Assembly (NCBI GenBank): GCA_036417435.1
Contig: CM070913.1
Span: 5,560,680 to 5,624,679, forward strand
Length of the DNA stretch: 64,000 nt
Reading direction: 5' to 3'
Origin: Inia geoffrensis
Lineage: Eukaryota; Chordata; Mammalia; Artiodactyla; Iniidae
Shown: positions 11,618-23,062 of the stretch, in pieces
Position numbering within the stretch: position 1 is the first letter of the stretch
Layout: the number at the start of each line of letters is the position of its first letter
Program-made: the position numbers and the translations under genes
The notes under the pieces: generated by a model
The model's input: the letters and a program-made list of their open reading frames with translations, nothing else
What the model was told of the DNA's origin: nothing
The model's database searches: none

Positions 11618-12502
11618 TAGACGGTACAATTACACCAAACGCCAGGGAACGTTTACAGATGTAAAAGCCAGAGAAGAAGACACCCACTACATATACTGAA
11701 GCGACACAGAGTTGTTAAGCTAGAAGTTCAGAGATGCAGAGTCAATGAAGGTGACCTCCACCCGCGAGTTCGAAATTACTTAATCGGGAAGTATTATTTG
11801 GGTGCTTGATGGGAACCAGGCAGTATCACATGACTGCAGAGAAAGGAGCACAGGAAATGTCCTCCAGGAGCTTGCAAGATGGGAAGAGAGAGTGGACGTC
11901 GGACATAGAGCACCTGTGATTAGAGATAAAAGGATGACTGTAAGTAGGGTTGGTGATTAGAGATAAAAGGATGACTGTAAGTAGGGTTACCAGAGTCAAG
12001 CTTTACTGAAATGTTAGGCCTGGATTTGAGCTTTGAAGGAAAGGTAAAGATGAGACTGTTGGTTTCAGGAAGCCCCATCCGGCATCATGCCCCCATCACA
12101 AATCTGACCTGCGATTGGTTGGTCTAGTCACTGTGATAAGCGAAAGCTCTGAAGCCTCCGTAAAGTGTTATCTGAGTGTGAAAAGTCATCCTTGAGGATG
12201 GGGATGAGAGTCCACCCGGCTACTCACGCGTCCTGGGTTTGAGGATGCTGAAGGGCCACTAGTTCTGAGACCTGGCCGTTCCTAGGTCCTCAGGTTGTTC
12301 CTGGATCCACAGCTCTCTTCATGAAGGTTGCAAAGACCACTATCACTGAGAAAAGGGCTGATTTGTGTAGAGCCAGAGGTTGCGATAAGGTACAGTAAAC
12401 ACAAACAGGAATCACCTATATGAAATATTCCATGGCCATTTGGCTTGGCATGTTTGGAAGGGAATTGAGGTCAAGTGGTAAGTTTTGAGAAAAAGAGAAG
12501 AT
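11618..12502. other. No gene seen; possible ancient repeat debris
   Basis: The text resembles old unclassified mammalian repeat DNA (for example 'gaaaggagcacaggaaatgt'), but I cannot assign a family. A 37-bp exact tandem duplication at 11916-11988 is listed separately. Confidence 0.4.
11916..11988. repeat. 37-bp tandem duplication
   Basis: The segment starting GTGATTAGAGATAAAAGGAT at 11916 is repeated from 11953. The second copy is identical for 36 bases and then diverges (A for G). There are two copies, period 37, and no frame is carried through it. The lack of divergence argues for a fairly recent duplication. Confidence 0.92.
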
Positions 12503-12517
12503 TTAGAATGGATTGTG

Positions 12518-12881
12518 GGGACTTCCCTGGCAGTGCAGTGGTTAAGAATCCGCCTGCCAATGCAGGGGACACGGGTTCGAGCCCTGGTCCGGGAAGGTCC
12601 CACGTGCCGTGGAGCAACTAAGCTCATGTGCCACAACTACAGAGCCTGTGTTCTAGAGCCCACAAGCCACAACTACTGAAGCCTACATGCTGCAACTACA
12701 GAAGCCCGCGCGCCTAGAGCCCATGCTCAACAACAAGAGAAACCACCGCAATGAGAAGCCTGCGCCCCGCAACGAAGAGTAGCCCCCGCTCGATGCAACT
12801 AGAGAAAGCCCGCACACAGCAATGAAGACCCAATGCGGCCAAAAATAAATAAATTAAATAAATAAATTTTTAAAAAAATTA
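12518..12881 (+). mobile_element. CHR-family SINE, long form
   Basis: A complete insertion with a 15-bp TSD (TTAGAATGGATTGTG) at 12503-12517 and 12882-12896. The head is GGACTTCCCTGGCAGTGCAG with an altered A box. The B box is GGTTCGAGCCC. The long body has the repeated 'cacaactac...gaagcc' modules, and the tail is AAAATAAATAAATTAAATAA. Body and TSD are only mildly diverged. Confidence 0.94.
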
Positions 12882-12896
12882 TTAGAATGGATTGTG

Positions 12897-13230
12897 ACCA
12901 GACTGCCTGCACCAGGCAGGATGTGATGAGTTTGGAGATTATTCTATAAGGACGAGTATTGGTCAAATGTATAGGGAAGAGAGGGGAGATTCAGGAAAAG
13001 ATTTTAGGAAAACAAATGAGATTACAGTGTATAAACTGGATGAGAGGAATAAAAACACTGGACAGAAATAATGGGTTTAATAACCTAAGTTTGAAGGAAT
13101 GGAGAGTTAGACCAGAATGGGACAATTGGAAATTATGTAACATTGAAAGTGAAATAAATTTTAAGCTAACTCCATGAGGATGTGATGACAATGATGAGCT
13201 ATAGGGGGTGAAGGAGAAATCCCAGGTGGC
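12897..13230. other. No gene seen; unclassified DNA, possibly an ancient repeat
   Basis: Together with 13337-13730 this has the purine-rich 'gaggagtca...ggagttcag' character of an old mammalian repeat interrupted by the SINE at 13246. I could not name the family. A 72-codon frame at 12959 and its antisense partner look like chance. Confidence 0.35.
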
Positions 13231-13245
13231 TTCCTGAGCTTTTAG

Positions 13246-13321
13246 TTTTTTTCTTTTTTGGCCATGCGGCTCGTGGAATCTTAGTTCCCAGACAAGGGAT
13301 CAAACCCACACCCCCTGAAGT
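13246..13321 (-). mobile_element. 5'-truncated tRNA-derived SINE (older type)
   Basis: A short insertion with a perfect 15-bp TSD, TTCCTGAGCTTTTAG, at 13231-13245 and 13322-13336. It reads, in reverse, as part of a tRNA-type SINE: a T-rich tail side, then GGCCATGCGGCTCGTGGAAT, then CAAGGGATCAAACCCACACC, a degraded inverted B box. It stops before the A box. The sequence looks closer to the older cetartiodactyl tRNA SINEs than to the CHR copies nearby. Confidence 0.8.
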
Positions 13322-13336
13322 TTCCTGAGCTTTTAG

Positions 13337-14159
13337 GTTTGGGGACAGAGTCTTGAGAAACAGCAGGCTTGAAGACAAAAAATCCATTTGGCTTTCAGTT
13401 ATGAGGCGAGTATGGTGCGTTCAAGTAGAAATGTTTAACAGATCGCGAGAGAACGGGAGGTAGGCTCTGGATGGATATAGATGTAGGATCTGCTTGGATC
13501 CACAAGAGCTGGTATAATCATTGAGAAAAGAAGAATCGCAAAGAAACTCAGGACACGGAGTCACGTGGCAGGCACGCTTGGAGTGTGGGGAAGAAAAGGA
13601 ATCAATACAAAAATGAGAGGAAGAAAAGGCCAGAAAAATGAAAGAGACAGTTGGAATGTGTGTGACCACAGCAGCTAAGGAAAGGGAATTTCAAGGCCAC
13701 CTGTCAGAGGCTGCAGGGAGGTCCAGGGAGCTGTAACCAGCTCCACAGGACCAGGACAAATCCACCAGCACCACCAGGCGAAAAATCCATCACTTACTGC
13801 GGACGGGTCAGCAGAATGAAGATAATTGACTTTTCATGTTTAGGTGTGTTTTCATAGATAGACTCTTCATATATGCCTCCTGCGGTAAGACCTGATATGG
13901 TATTTTTAAGACTTTATTTCCAATAATTCCTACAGCAAGGCTCATTCTCTTGAACATGTTGGAAAATACAAAAATCTGAGATTGTTACGAAAGTAGATTC
14001 CATTTCCACTCTGTCCCCTCACGTTGGCAGACATTCCCAGCCTAGATCTTTCTGTCTCCCCGTGTCCCTCTCCTCCCCCTTCCGCACTTATTCTGAGCAA
14101 GTAAAGCAGTGGGGGCAGTACAGGCTCCGGATGGGACCCATCCCCCTCCAGGTTCTCGT
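13337..14159. other. No gene seen; unclassified DNA
   Basis: The segment continues the possible ancient repeat of the stretch before the SINE up to about 13740, then becomes unique DNA. An antisense 92-codon frame at 13942-14220 has no recognised domain. Confidence 0.4.
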
Positions 14160-14320
14160 CCTCACTTTTTTTGTGTGACTTTGGGTAAGTGGATGATTCT
14201 CTGTAGCCAGGTCTCCTCATCTATAAAGTGGGGCTGGCAGCGGCGCTGGATTCACAGGCTGTTTGATGAACACGTCGGAAGTGCTGACAGCAGGCCTTGC
14301 CACATGGTAGACGTCACTCT
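14160..14320 (+). repeat. MIR SINE fragment
   Basis: The forward MIR core is recognisable: 'tgtgtgactttgggtaagtg', then 'ggtctcctcatctataaagt' and 'ggggctggcagcggc', in the place of 'cagtttcctcatctgtaaaatgggg'. The 3' part is degraded and the ends are approximate. Confidence 0.55.
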
Positions 14321-16889
14321 CCTCCACTTGGCACTTGCAGGGGGTCAAGTTTGTACACAGAAGTCCCTGCTGTAGAGAACATGTGATGGTGTTCGGTTTC
14401 CCGGCTTTAACTTCCATCAGCGTTCTCTGTGTTTCCCCGGAGGGATCGTTTCCCTCCCACATTCCAGTGGCTAACCCACCCAAGCTCTGTGGGTCCACGT
14501 GGGACCAAGACCTAAACAGGAGTTGGTTCACAGCCCAGCCCATGACCAAGCCAGGCCAATCAATGCCAGCAAAGCTGAATCCTGCAACTTTGCTTGAACT
14601 CTGCTGCACACAGGCACCCTCTGCTCCACATTCTTGAACTTGAACAGGTGCAGGAGGGGGCTGCTCTGACCGTTGACTGCTGCACACCCTGCCTGTCTGA
14701 GGACGGACACAAGAGGGCAGAAAGCAGAACAGAAGGACAGAGAGGGAAACCGAGCCAGGAAGACGTCATTTTAGCTCTGGAGCAAAGCAGGCATGAACCT
14801 TCTTGATCCAATACAATTATTTTTTGTTTAAATCAACTGTGAGTTCATTTTACATCACTTTACATTAAAAGAAAAAAAATGACCCAACTCCTTAATGGTG
14901 GAGCCTATTACTCAGTAAGACTCACCAGGAAGTCTAATTAAAGGGGAAAACACCTTAAGACTCTTTTTACTGAGGATCTAGAGTCTGTGATGAAAGAGGG
15001 CAACACCCACGTACCTGCATCTGTTACCCATTGATCTGAGGACCACAGACTCTAGAGCCCCAAAGCTCTGTGCTCTAAGTCTCGGGTTGTGCCTATTTTG
15101 TATAAATCATTCACGTTTTTATTAGTTTAACTTTTGAGCCATTTTTAAGTGAATTATTTTTATCTCTCAAATCGATTGTTACAAGTTACAGTTATTGCGG
15201 CCTCAGCTGTGGTGTTTCCTAAGAAGAATTTGAGAATTACAAAGAAAAGTCATCTATGCCTCTCTCTAGCTGTTGGTTGACTTGGAATTTAAGAAAGAAG
15301 GTGTGATCCTGAGTGGGCTGCCCACACAGCCTGGTTTGGCCAGAGGACCCGTCTGACTCTGTTGTAGGAAGAAATTGTAAATCTGCCTCCTTTTCACTCT
15401 CAAATGTGTCCTTATTTGGATAACAGATTAAAAGTTCACTGACCTATCAAAAGTTTACAATCTGTCTACATAACTATCTATTAATGTGTAAAAACTCGTG
15501 AACCACACGCATTAAATCAATATATTGATGAGTCCGCCATAAAAATCCAGCATATCTCAAATACCCTATAAAGATAATAACTCAAAGCTTTGACATGTAC
15601 CGTATAATATTTTTAGACATACAGAAACATACTGTTAATCTCTTTTCTTATCCCAGTTCTCAAGGTATATAAATAAAATAAATATTATATGAAGTACAGA
15701 CCGACTCAACTTAGTGACTAACTCATGTTGGTCAGTGAATTTTTCATATTTTCTCCTGGAGTGCATGTATCTTGAAAATTTTGATAAGACTGTTATAATT
15801 TAATATTAATGATTTTAAAAAATTTTAACTTGCATAAGTGCTTGAATCTGCTAAACATTTTATTTATGGAGACCTCTCTAAACGCCGATTAAAGGCTTTC
15901 AGGCAAAGAACTCGAGGCAGACCCGTGAACGCAGATTCACTGGAATGCAACTATCAATTCCAAAGACTTACATAAAAACCTGGCAAATCATTCTCGTGTG
16001 ATGCCAACAACATTACATCTGGAGACATTTTGAAAATAAATGTGTAATTTTCTACCTGCAAAGTGTTATACTCGGGGCTCAGATTTCTTCCTCTTTTAGA
16101 AAGTTCTTTCATCATGTATTAATTGCAATCCAGTACGACAAGAACAAGAACAGAACGTACAGCATACACAGCTTACAGAGCACAGGCCTCCATGAAGCTA
16201 ACGTAAAGCCAGGGCACAGGCAGCAGGAGTTTACGGTTCCTGATCTCCACCGGGTCTCTTAGTTTTAACAGAAATCTGTAGAAAAATGAGTGTGCTTTCA
16301 TTTGCTACATTGTTTACAGCATGACTTTACAAAATGTCTTGGTGTTATGTGACTTCACATTCATTCATAATGTGGTACAAAATTCTATTATACTAGCTTA
16401 TCTCAAAAATTTACGCTGTCAGAGTATTTAGTACTCATACATGTCATTTCACTTGTGATATCCACTGTATTTATCTATTTTGATGGATGCAAAACTCTTA
16501 ATGAACATAGAAGCAGAGCAACAGAAGTTCTAACGGCACTGAAATTGTCTTGGGCTCAGAGTCCCGGGTATTATCAAATCTAAAAACCAAAGACACACTC
16601 TAGGACAAAACTTTGCACTTACAATAAAAGTAAGATCAGAGGCAGTAAGGGAAGGTCTAGATAAAAGGAAGGAGAAGACAGGAGAAAAATATCTCAGAAA
16701 TTATGAGTCCCTATCTGATATCACATGCTGAAACCCACATAAAAAGGGCCAAAAAAATAAATAAATAAAACAAGGCTAGAGTTTTTGAGGGTTCAATCCC
16801 TCAGAAAAATGGAAATTAATTTTACTTAAAATATAGTCAAAAGAAAACATTCGCAGCCAATTCTCATACAAAATTATTATAAGAAAAAG
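14321..16889. other. No gene seen; unique DNA
   Basis: Overlapping frames on both strands at 14217-14811 (up to 156 codons, minus) contradict each other and show no domain. From 14810 to 16890 the DNA is AT-rich with no repeats that I can name. I see nothing functional. Confidence 0.5.
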
Positions 16890-17930
16890 ACTTAAGAACA
16901 AAATAGTCTCTAGAGACAATAAAAGCAGGCCAGAAGACGTTTTTTTTACAAAACAGCTTTACCACAAAGGAAAACACAGAGCAGCCTCACTTATGAGACC
17001 TCAATGCAAGAATCTGAAATAGAAGTACACCAGGAACAAGGAGGTTTATTCGAGAAATACAAGGTGGCTCAGCATTAGAAAGCCCATTAACAAAATTCGT
17101 CATATTAACAGAGGTAAGGGAAAATCATATAACTTTCATAGATATAAAAAAGACAGTTGGCAAAATTCATCATGCATTCATCTTAAAAATATTCAGTGAA
17201 TAGAAATACTTTTTTAATATGCTTCAACCCAAAGACAATATTGCTCTTAATGAGGAAAAACTTGAGGCTTCCTTGAAAGTTAGACAAGGCAATTAGAAAA
17301 GAAAAAGCAATCAGAGACATAGCAATTAGAAAGGAAGAAATAAGCTAACTTGCATTTCTTATGGAAACACCCTAACAAAAATAAGAGAATTTCACAAAGT
17401 AGCATATTTAAAAATTGACATAGATGAATTGGGAGATTGGGATTGACATCTATACACTAATATGTATAAAATGGATAACTAATAAGAACCTGCGGTATAA
17501 ACAAATAAAATAAAATTCAAAAAAAATTAATAAAGACAAGCTTATCAGTTAAAAAAAATAAAATAAAATTGACATAGAGAAATAGCCTTTCTATATACAA
17601 ACGAAAATAGGCTAGAAGACATAATGGTGAATAACAGCAAAAAGGAAGAAAAAGAAAAGAAAATGTCTAAGTATATTTAGCTATCACCAAAATATTCAAA
17701 TATTCATCTAATAAAAAATTAGGATTTAAAATTTTAGAGGTGTCATTAACAACAGCACCAAACAATGAAGTACAAAGATATAAAGCTAACAAAGTAGGTG
17801 CAGGATCTATTTGTGGAAAACTACAAAAGTCTGATGAAAGTAGTCAAACATCTAAATAAGTGGCGAGCTATTCCATGCTCATGAAGTAGAGAGGACTCAG
17901 TATTGTCAAGAGGTGGAAGAATTCCAAATA
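16890..17930 (+). pseudogene. Ancient L1 ORF2 remnant (reverse-transcriptase region)
   Basis: The nucleotide sequence follows L1 ORF2 in order: 'gaggtttattcgagaaatac' (the GGFIPGMQG region), the 'catattaacagaggtaaggg' and 'atcatataactttcatagat' segments, 'cccaaagacaatattgctct', and later 'gaagtacaaagatataaagc' and 'ggatctatttgtggaaaact'. Stops and indels are frequent and the FADD active-site segment is not found, so it is non-functional. A younger L1 tail (17424-17564) sits inside it. The ends are approximate. Confidence 0.7.
17424..17564 (+). mobile_element. L1 3' end, nested in an older L1
   Basis: A short 5'-truncated insertion with a 13-bp TSD (AAAATTGACATAG) at 17411-17423 and 17565-17577. 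It is the 'gattgggattgacatctata' ... 'gtataaaatggataactaat' 3' end, the same type as the L1s at 53294 and 61899. An A-rich tail with AATAAAATAAAA follows. It post-dates the L1 that it interrupts. Confidence 0.85.
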
Positions 17931-18660
17931 AGTCAGGCAGACATTCCTCCCACGAGGAGGTGAAGCCTGATTCTGCACGAGTGTGGGCTGCATATAATGG
18001 TTTCCCTCCAAAGATTACAAAATGGAAACGGGGGGGAAAAAAAGAGTAGATTTGAGGTATTCAGACTCAGTAACATCTGTGTAAGTATGTACCCTGATAT
18101 GTTATGATGTGATCATTGATGAAAAAAAATAGCTACATGGGGGTTTCTGCATGGGGGATTGTGAAATCTTCTGGGATGTGAATGCTTAAAATAATGAAAA
18201 CTATATAAAATAGACACACCCGCTGTGCCCACTGTGTCTAATTGGAGCTGGATGTCATAATATACATGCAAAAATTTGTCATAATAATGAAAACATTCTC
18301 TAAAATTCAACAAACTAGAGTCCCATTTTTTAAAATTAAAACTAATCAGAAAGAATTTAAAGTTTCTGTGTGACCAATGACAGCTTAAAATAAGATAAAG
18401 GATAATTAATAGGCTATTAATAGATGTTAATAGCATATTTTAATATATAATCAGAATATATAAAGAAAGCCGTGCCACCTAGCTGACATTCAGCAGACTT
18501 AAAGGCAATTAATATATTTTTATGTACAATTCCAAATTAATCAGAGAAAATCAAATTAAATGTAAAATCTGACAGCACCTTTACGTGCTCTTGTTACCTA
18601 CCAGCTATCGGCTGGATGTGGAGACAGGGAATTCTCACCCACTCCTGATGAGAGCGCAAG
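17931..18660. other. No gene seen; AT-rich DNA
   Basis: A 107-codon antisense frame at 18113-18436 is AT-rich and without a domain. No repeat or RNA gene was recognised. Confidence 0.5.
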
Positions 18661-19015
18661 CTTTTTTTTTTTAAACATCTTTATTGGAGTATGATTGCTT
18701 TACGATGGTGTGTTAGTTTCTGCTCTATAACAAAGTGAACCAGCTATACATACACATACACCCCCATATCTCTTCCCTCTTGTGTCTCCCTCCCTCCCAC
18801 CCTCCCTATCCCACCCCTCTAGGTGGTCACACAGCACCGAGCTGATCTCCCTGTGCTATGTGGCCGCTTCCCACTAGCTATCTATTTTACGTTTGGTAGT
18901 GTATATATGTCCATGCCTCTCTCTCCCTTTGTCACAGCTTACCCTTCCCCCTCCCCACATCCTCAAGTCCATTCTCTACATCTGCGTCTTTATCCCTGTC
19001 CTGCCCCTAGGTTCT
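18661..19015 (-). mobile_element. L1 3' UTR, 'AATAAAGATG' type, reverse strand
   Basis: A poly-T head (18661-18671) is followed by 'catctttattggagtatgat', 'ggtgtgttagtttctgctct' and 'caaagtgaaccagctataca', the inverted 3' end of a cetartiodactyl L1. The polypyrimidine block CTCCCTCCCTCCCACCCTCC (about 18786-18805) is the inverse of the G-rich L1 3'-UTR tract. The copy continues about 210 bp beyond that tract before truncation. No clear TSD was found. Confidence 0.85.
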
Positions 19016-19607
19016 GAGCATTTGGAGAGCTGATTTTCAGCCCATCTCCTTCTCTTCCTCACTCCCCAAGGAGAAGGATTCCAAGCCATCAAGGATGGGT
19101 CCCAGGCAGTCGGGGAAGAGTAAACAAGGTTTGACAGGCTAGGGGGAGCTCACAGGCTCCTAGGCTGCAGAGTGTTAATAATTCCAGACTTGCTTCAAGA
19201 TTTTGATTCAGACACATTGAAGACAGCAATAAAAACAAGAGTACGTTCTTGGTATGGCCTTACCTGCATCCCACTTTGGTTGATATTATCATAAGAATTT
19301 ATGGAGCAATATAAATGCTGACTTAGTTTTTCTTCATTCATTCCACCACTCACAAGGGCAAACGATCTCTTCTCTTCCCACGTGGCAGCTCGGGGATGGA
19401 GACGCATCAGAACCTTGGGGCGTGGCCAGCACGGGTGCTCCTCAGGGCTCACGCCGCCCTCCACATCACTCACACCCACAGGAGATGCTCTGTTCCTCCT
19501 ACAGCAAAGAGGTTGCTTGCTTCACCTTCACCCTTACCTCTTCCTTCTCCAAGCCTTTTTAGGGTCAGAATCTCTAGCCAATCTCCCGCCAATGACCTGA
19601 ACCCACC
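19016..19607. other. No gene seen
   Basis: Unique DNA between an L1 tail and an LTR fragment. Frames of 94 and 72 codons on opposite strands are not supported. It could include degraded MaLR sequence. Confidence 0.4.
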
Positions 19608-19998
19608 AGTCTGTGGCTTGAATCGTGTCCCCCAAGAAGATACATTCAAGTCTAACCCTGGTCCCTGTGAAGGTGGCCTTATGGGGAAAGAGGGTCTTTG
19701 CAGTTGTAATGAAGCTAAGATGAGGGCCTGCTGGTTATGGTTGGGCCGTAAATCCAATGGGCGGCGTCCTAACCGGGAGAGGGAGATTGGAGACCCGCAG
19801 GGATGCAGGGGGAAGGAGGAGGCAGAGCTCAGAGTGATGTTCCCACAAGCCAAGGGTTCCAGGAGCCAGCAGGTGCTGGACAAGGCAGGGAGGAGCCTTC
19901 CTGGGGTCTCCAGGGGGCGTGTGGCCCTACCAACAACTTGATCAGGCTTCTGACCTCCAGGACTCTGAGAAAACACATTTGGCTGTGATAAGCCTTCC
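19608..19998 (+). mobile_element. MLT1-like MaLR LTR
   Basis: The segment matches the MLT1 LTR that I remember in order: 'gcttgaatcgtgtcccccaa', 'aagatacattcaagtctaac', 'gaaagagggtctttgcagtt', 'gtaatgaagctaagatgagg', 'gcagagctcagagtgatgtt', 'acaagccaagggttccagga', 'ttctgacctccaggactctg'. It is a non-coding ancient LTR. Frames of 181 (plus) and 168 (minus) codons here are chance products of its GC content. No internal MaLR sequence was identified. Confidence 0.75.
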
Positions 19999-20533
19999 AG
20001 GGGTGGTCATTTGAGACAATAGCCATGGGACCTTAGACAGCCGCCAATGGCCCATTTTATTTCCCCCCAAACCATTGTAACTGACGTTTCTCTAAAGAGC
20101 TTCATCTCTTCCTCAGAAGTTCTGTAAGAAGATGCCAATCTCTCTTTGGAAAATTGTGAAAGCAGTAAGCGGACAAGGCAAACGTTACAATTAGTCAGAA
20201 GGTTGTGGCCCCACTTTGTCGCATCATCTGGACATTTTGGTGGAAACCCTGTCCCCTTATGGGCTGTTGAGGCCTGAAATATGTATGTATACAAACTGGG
20301 TCGATGTCATTTATTCCATAATTAACGAATGCATGAGATATGTGGCCTTTTAAGAAATAATACATGAATCAAGTCAAACCGCCGAATAAATAGCCAAGAA
20401 GTCCTCCCCAGGAAGCGGTATGAACTTAACGCAAGACAAGCAGTGGGCGTTTCCAGAGGCCACACAGAAGGAAGGTGTATGACAATTAAATGGAGAGACA
20501 CGACACGACAACTCCTGATTCTCCGTTTTGATT
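19999..20533. other. No gene seen
   Basis: Unique DNA upstream of a SINE. Short frames have no domain, and I recognise no repeat. Confidence 0.45.
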
Positions 20534-20540
20534 CCTGTTC

Positions 20541-20546
<6 letters not shown>

Positions 20547-20578
<32 letters not shown>

Positions 20579-20757
20579 GGTATGTGGGCCTCTCCCTGTT
20601 GTGGCCTCTCCCGTTGCAGCGCACAGGCTCCGGACGCGCAGGCTCAGCGGCCATGGCTCACGGGCCCAGCCGTTCTGCAGCACGTGGGATCTTCCCAGAC
20701 CCGGGCACGAACCTGCATCGGCGGGTGGACTCTCCACCACTGCGCCACCAGGGAAGC
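20547..20757 (-). mobile_element. CHR-family SINE, short form, with a 34-nt tail
   Basis: The TSD CCTGTTCAGTTTT lies at 20534-20546 and 20758-20770. The reverse-strand element has an uninterrupted T run of 34 at 20543-20576, partly shared with the TSD. It then reads GCGGTATGTGGGCCTCTCCC through to the inverted head CCACCAGGGAAGCCC. About 9 bp are missing beside the B box, whose core is kept as GGGCACGAACC. The pure tail suggests a comparatively recent insertion. Confidence 0.95.
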
Positions 20758-20770
20758 CCTGTTCAGTTTT

Positions 20771-22003
20771 AATTTTGCCCCCATGTTCAGACACTACTCC
20801 CTAATCAACCCTACCCTTACCAGGCATTTCTGGAATAGATGGAAAAGCTGCAAAACTCTAAAATACATTTAGCAAAAAAAAACAAACAAACAAAACCCTG
20901 AGCAATTTTCTTTTGAGTATTCTCAGTTTATTATTTCTCACACAGATGAATAATGCAATGACTGTTCCAATCAGTATTTGGGAAGGCGTGAACGCATGTT
21001 TTGAATGACTATTTTTCCTCATGTGCTTTCCTCTCCTGGCATTCTTCTCGGCTTTCAAAAACTGACTGTTCCTATGGAAACAATAATGGCACTGCTTTGC
21101 CCTAAGAACAGTACATAAGAGAAAAATGATTGTATATTTAAAAAGGTCTTTTAGTTTCAGGCTTTTTTAAATCCCCAAAACAGCTATAAATATTTATCTA
21201 TTATTATCTATAACATCAAAAAATTAGAAAAAATATAAAATCGAAAATAAGACTATTCTTTGAATTAGACCTAAATGTTTTTCAAAGTTCTATTTCCTGG
21301 TGAAATAAAAATGTTGATCCTTATTTCATTTGTTTGTTAACTTATCCACTCAACAAATATTTATTAAATGCCTGCTCTTTGGCAAAGATATAGAATTTAT
21401 CACAGTGCATTTATCATCTGTTAGAAAATATGATGCGGCTTTGACAGAAATATTAAATGTGCGCCTTAAAAATTCTTTTGTCCTTAAGGAAGAAAAAAGA
21501 TTAAAGTATCTTTTAAAGTTTTACATTTTCAGAAGGATTATTTTAAAAGCTTAATTACCAAAAGAAATTATTGTAGTAAAACTCAACTGCTGAGTTTTGT
21601 CAATTGCTGTAGCGTCTCATTACATTACTTTTAGTTAATTATTTTTAATCTTTAGAGCTGAAACTTCAGTGATCCTAAAATAACTCACAAACAAAGACAT
21701 TAATTCTGAGATACTTGAAGCAGGCCCACTGCTGATCATTTATGAGAAAAGATACTGACAATTTATGAGGAATGAAGCAAGAGACATATATTTCATTCTC
21801 AAGATAGTGTAAGTTAAATCAGTTTGATTTGATTGGAATTCACAGAGATATTTTATAGTCAGTTAAGAAATGACTCACTTGATTGCTTAACTGTACAGTT
21901 TTAAGGATTTTTTTCTCATTTAAATAATTTACATTTATCCTAATAAAAATCTGTAATTCAGAGCAAAGAAAGGCACTCATTTGCATAATGAGCTTCGTTC
22001 AGT
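20771..22003. other. No gene seen; AT-rich DNA
   Basis: Contains an AAAC-type simple repeat near 20872-20894. No gene or RNA signal was recognised. Confidence 0.5.
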
Positions 22004-22011
22004 GTGAACGT

Positions 22012-22236
22012 CAATTTTTTTTTTTTTTTTTTTTTTGCGGTACGCAGGCCTCTCACTGCTGTGGCCTGTCTCGCTGCGGAGCACAGGCTCCGGCAGCGGA
22101 CGCGCAGGCTCAGCGGCCACGGCTCACGGGCGCAGCCACTCCGTGGCACGTGGGATCTTCCCGGACCAGGGCACGAACCCGCGTCCGCTGCATCGGCAGG
22201 CGGACTCTCAACCACTGCGCCACCAGGGAAGCTCCC
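22012..22236 (-). mobile_element. CHR-family SINE, short form
   Basis: The TSD is approximately GTGAACGT at 22004-22011 and 22237-22244. A 22-T tail lies at 22015-22036, then GCGGTACGCAGGCCTCTCAC to the inverted head CCACCAGGGAAGCTC. Extra bases CAGCGGA are inserted after CTCCGG (a small duplication), and the region beside the B box is altered (CGCGTCCGCTGCATCGG). Confidence 0.94.
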
Positions 22237-22244
22237 GTGAACGT

Positions 22245-22939
22245 TACTTTTAATTGGATGTCAAAGGACGTATTCTTTGGCATCAGACAATTGTTCATTA
22301 ACCGGAGGCCCACAATTTAATTTGCAGAAGTAGGAAAGGAACTGGGGGAAGCAGCCTAAGCAGAAGCTTAAATATGCATCCTGGTTGAATAAAGTGCACA
22401 CAAAACACAACCGCTGATTATAATGTAATAAAATTGAACTGCACTGAACAAAGCACCTTATCTCTCTGTACGTAATTTAAATGTGTTTAGAGGCAAATCC
22501 TGGAGGGGACTGGCATTTTCTTAGTACTAAACCCCTGTATGAAAATTTTACATGAAGCTCATAGGAATCGTTCTTCCCACATTACTTAGGTTTCTGCATT
22601 CCATGTAATAAATTTTCTATAAACATTTACTGATTAAAGGGTGGCCTTTTATCAGTAACCATCCAGTATGAATCAGTAAGTAACTGGGAGCTGAAAATGG
22701 GGGACTTTGGGCTAGTGATTTAGGCAGAGAGAGACAACGGTGCTGATTAAGAACAGCAGTAACAGGGTGGCAAATGCCAGTCCACACAGTGTTTGTTCTT
22801 TTCTCCTCTTTGCCCTTAATTAGGGGAGGGTGAAAGTAAAGGACGTGGGGCCGAGCAGGGACGTGAGGGGGGATCAGGCAGGTTTGGAGACAGCGTGATG
22901 ACGTGGCTTTTATAACGTCTGGGACGTTATTTTTCTTTT
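22245..22939. other. No gene seen
   Basis: Unique DNA. A 153-codon antisense frame (22617-23078) overlaps the following MIR and has no recognised domain. Confidence 0.5.
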
Positions 22940-23062
22940 GAATCCTCAGTTCTCTGATATACAAAGCGGGATGATGACCATGTTCACTCCACGGAATTCT
23001 TTGAGGATAAAATGAGTAAATACCTATCAAATGCAGAGCTGAGTATGGCATATAAAATAAAC
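22940..23062 (+). repeat. MIR SINE fragment
   Basis: The 3' half of MIR is visible: 'atcctcagttctctgatata', 'caaagcgggatgatgaccat', 'tttgaggataaaatgagtaa' and 'agctgagtatggcatataaa', for 'aaaatggggataataat...gaggattaaatgag...gcctggcacatagta'. Confidence 0.6.

Noticed and set aside
19396..19976. Overlapping 181-codon (plus) and 168-codon (minus) frames
   Set aside because: They overlap the MLT1-like LTR at 19608-19998 and each other. Neither has a domain.
20443..20872. Frames of 102-114 codons with poly-Phe or poly-Lys
   Set aside because: They are read-through of a SINE and its A tail. The same peptide text recurs at every short CHR copy in the window.
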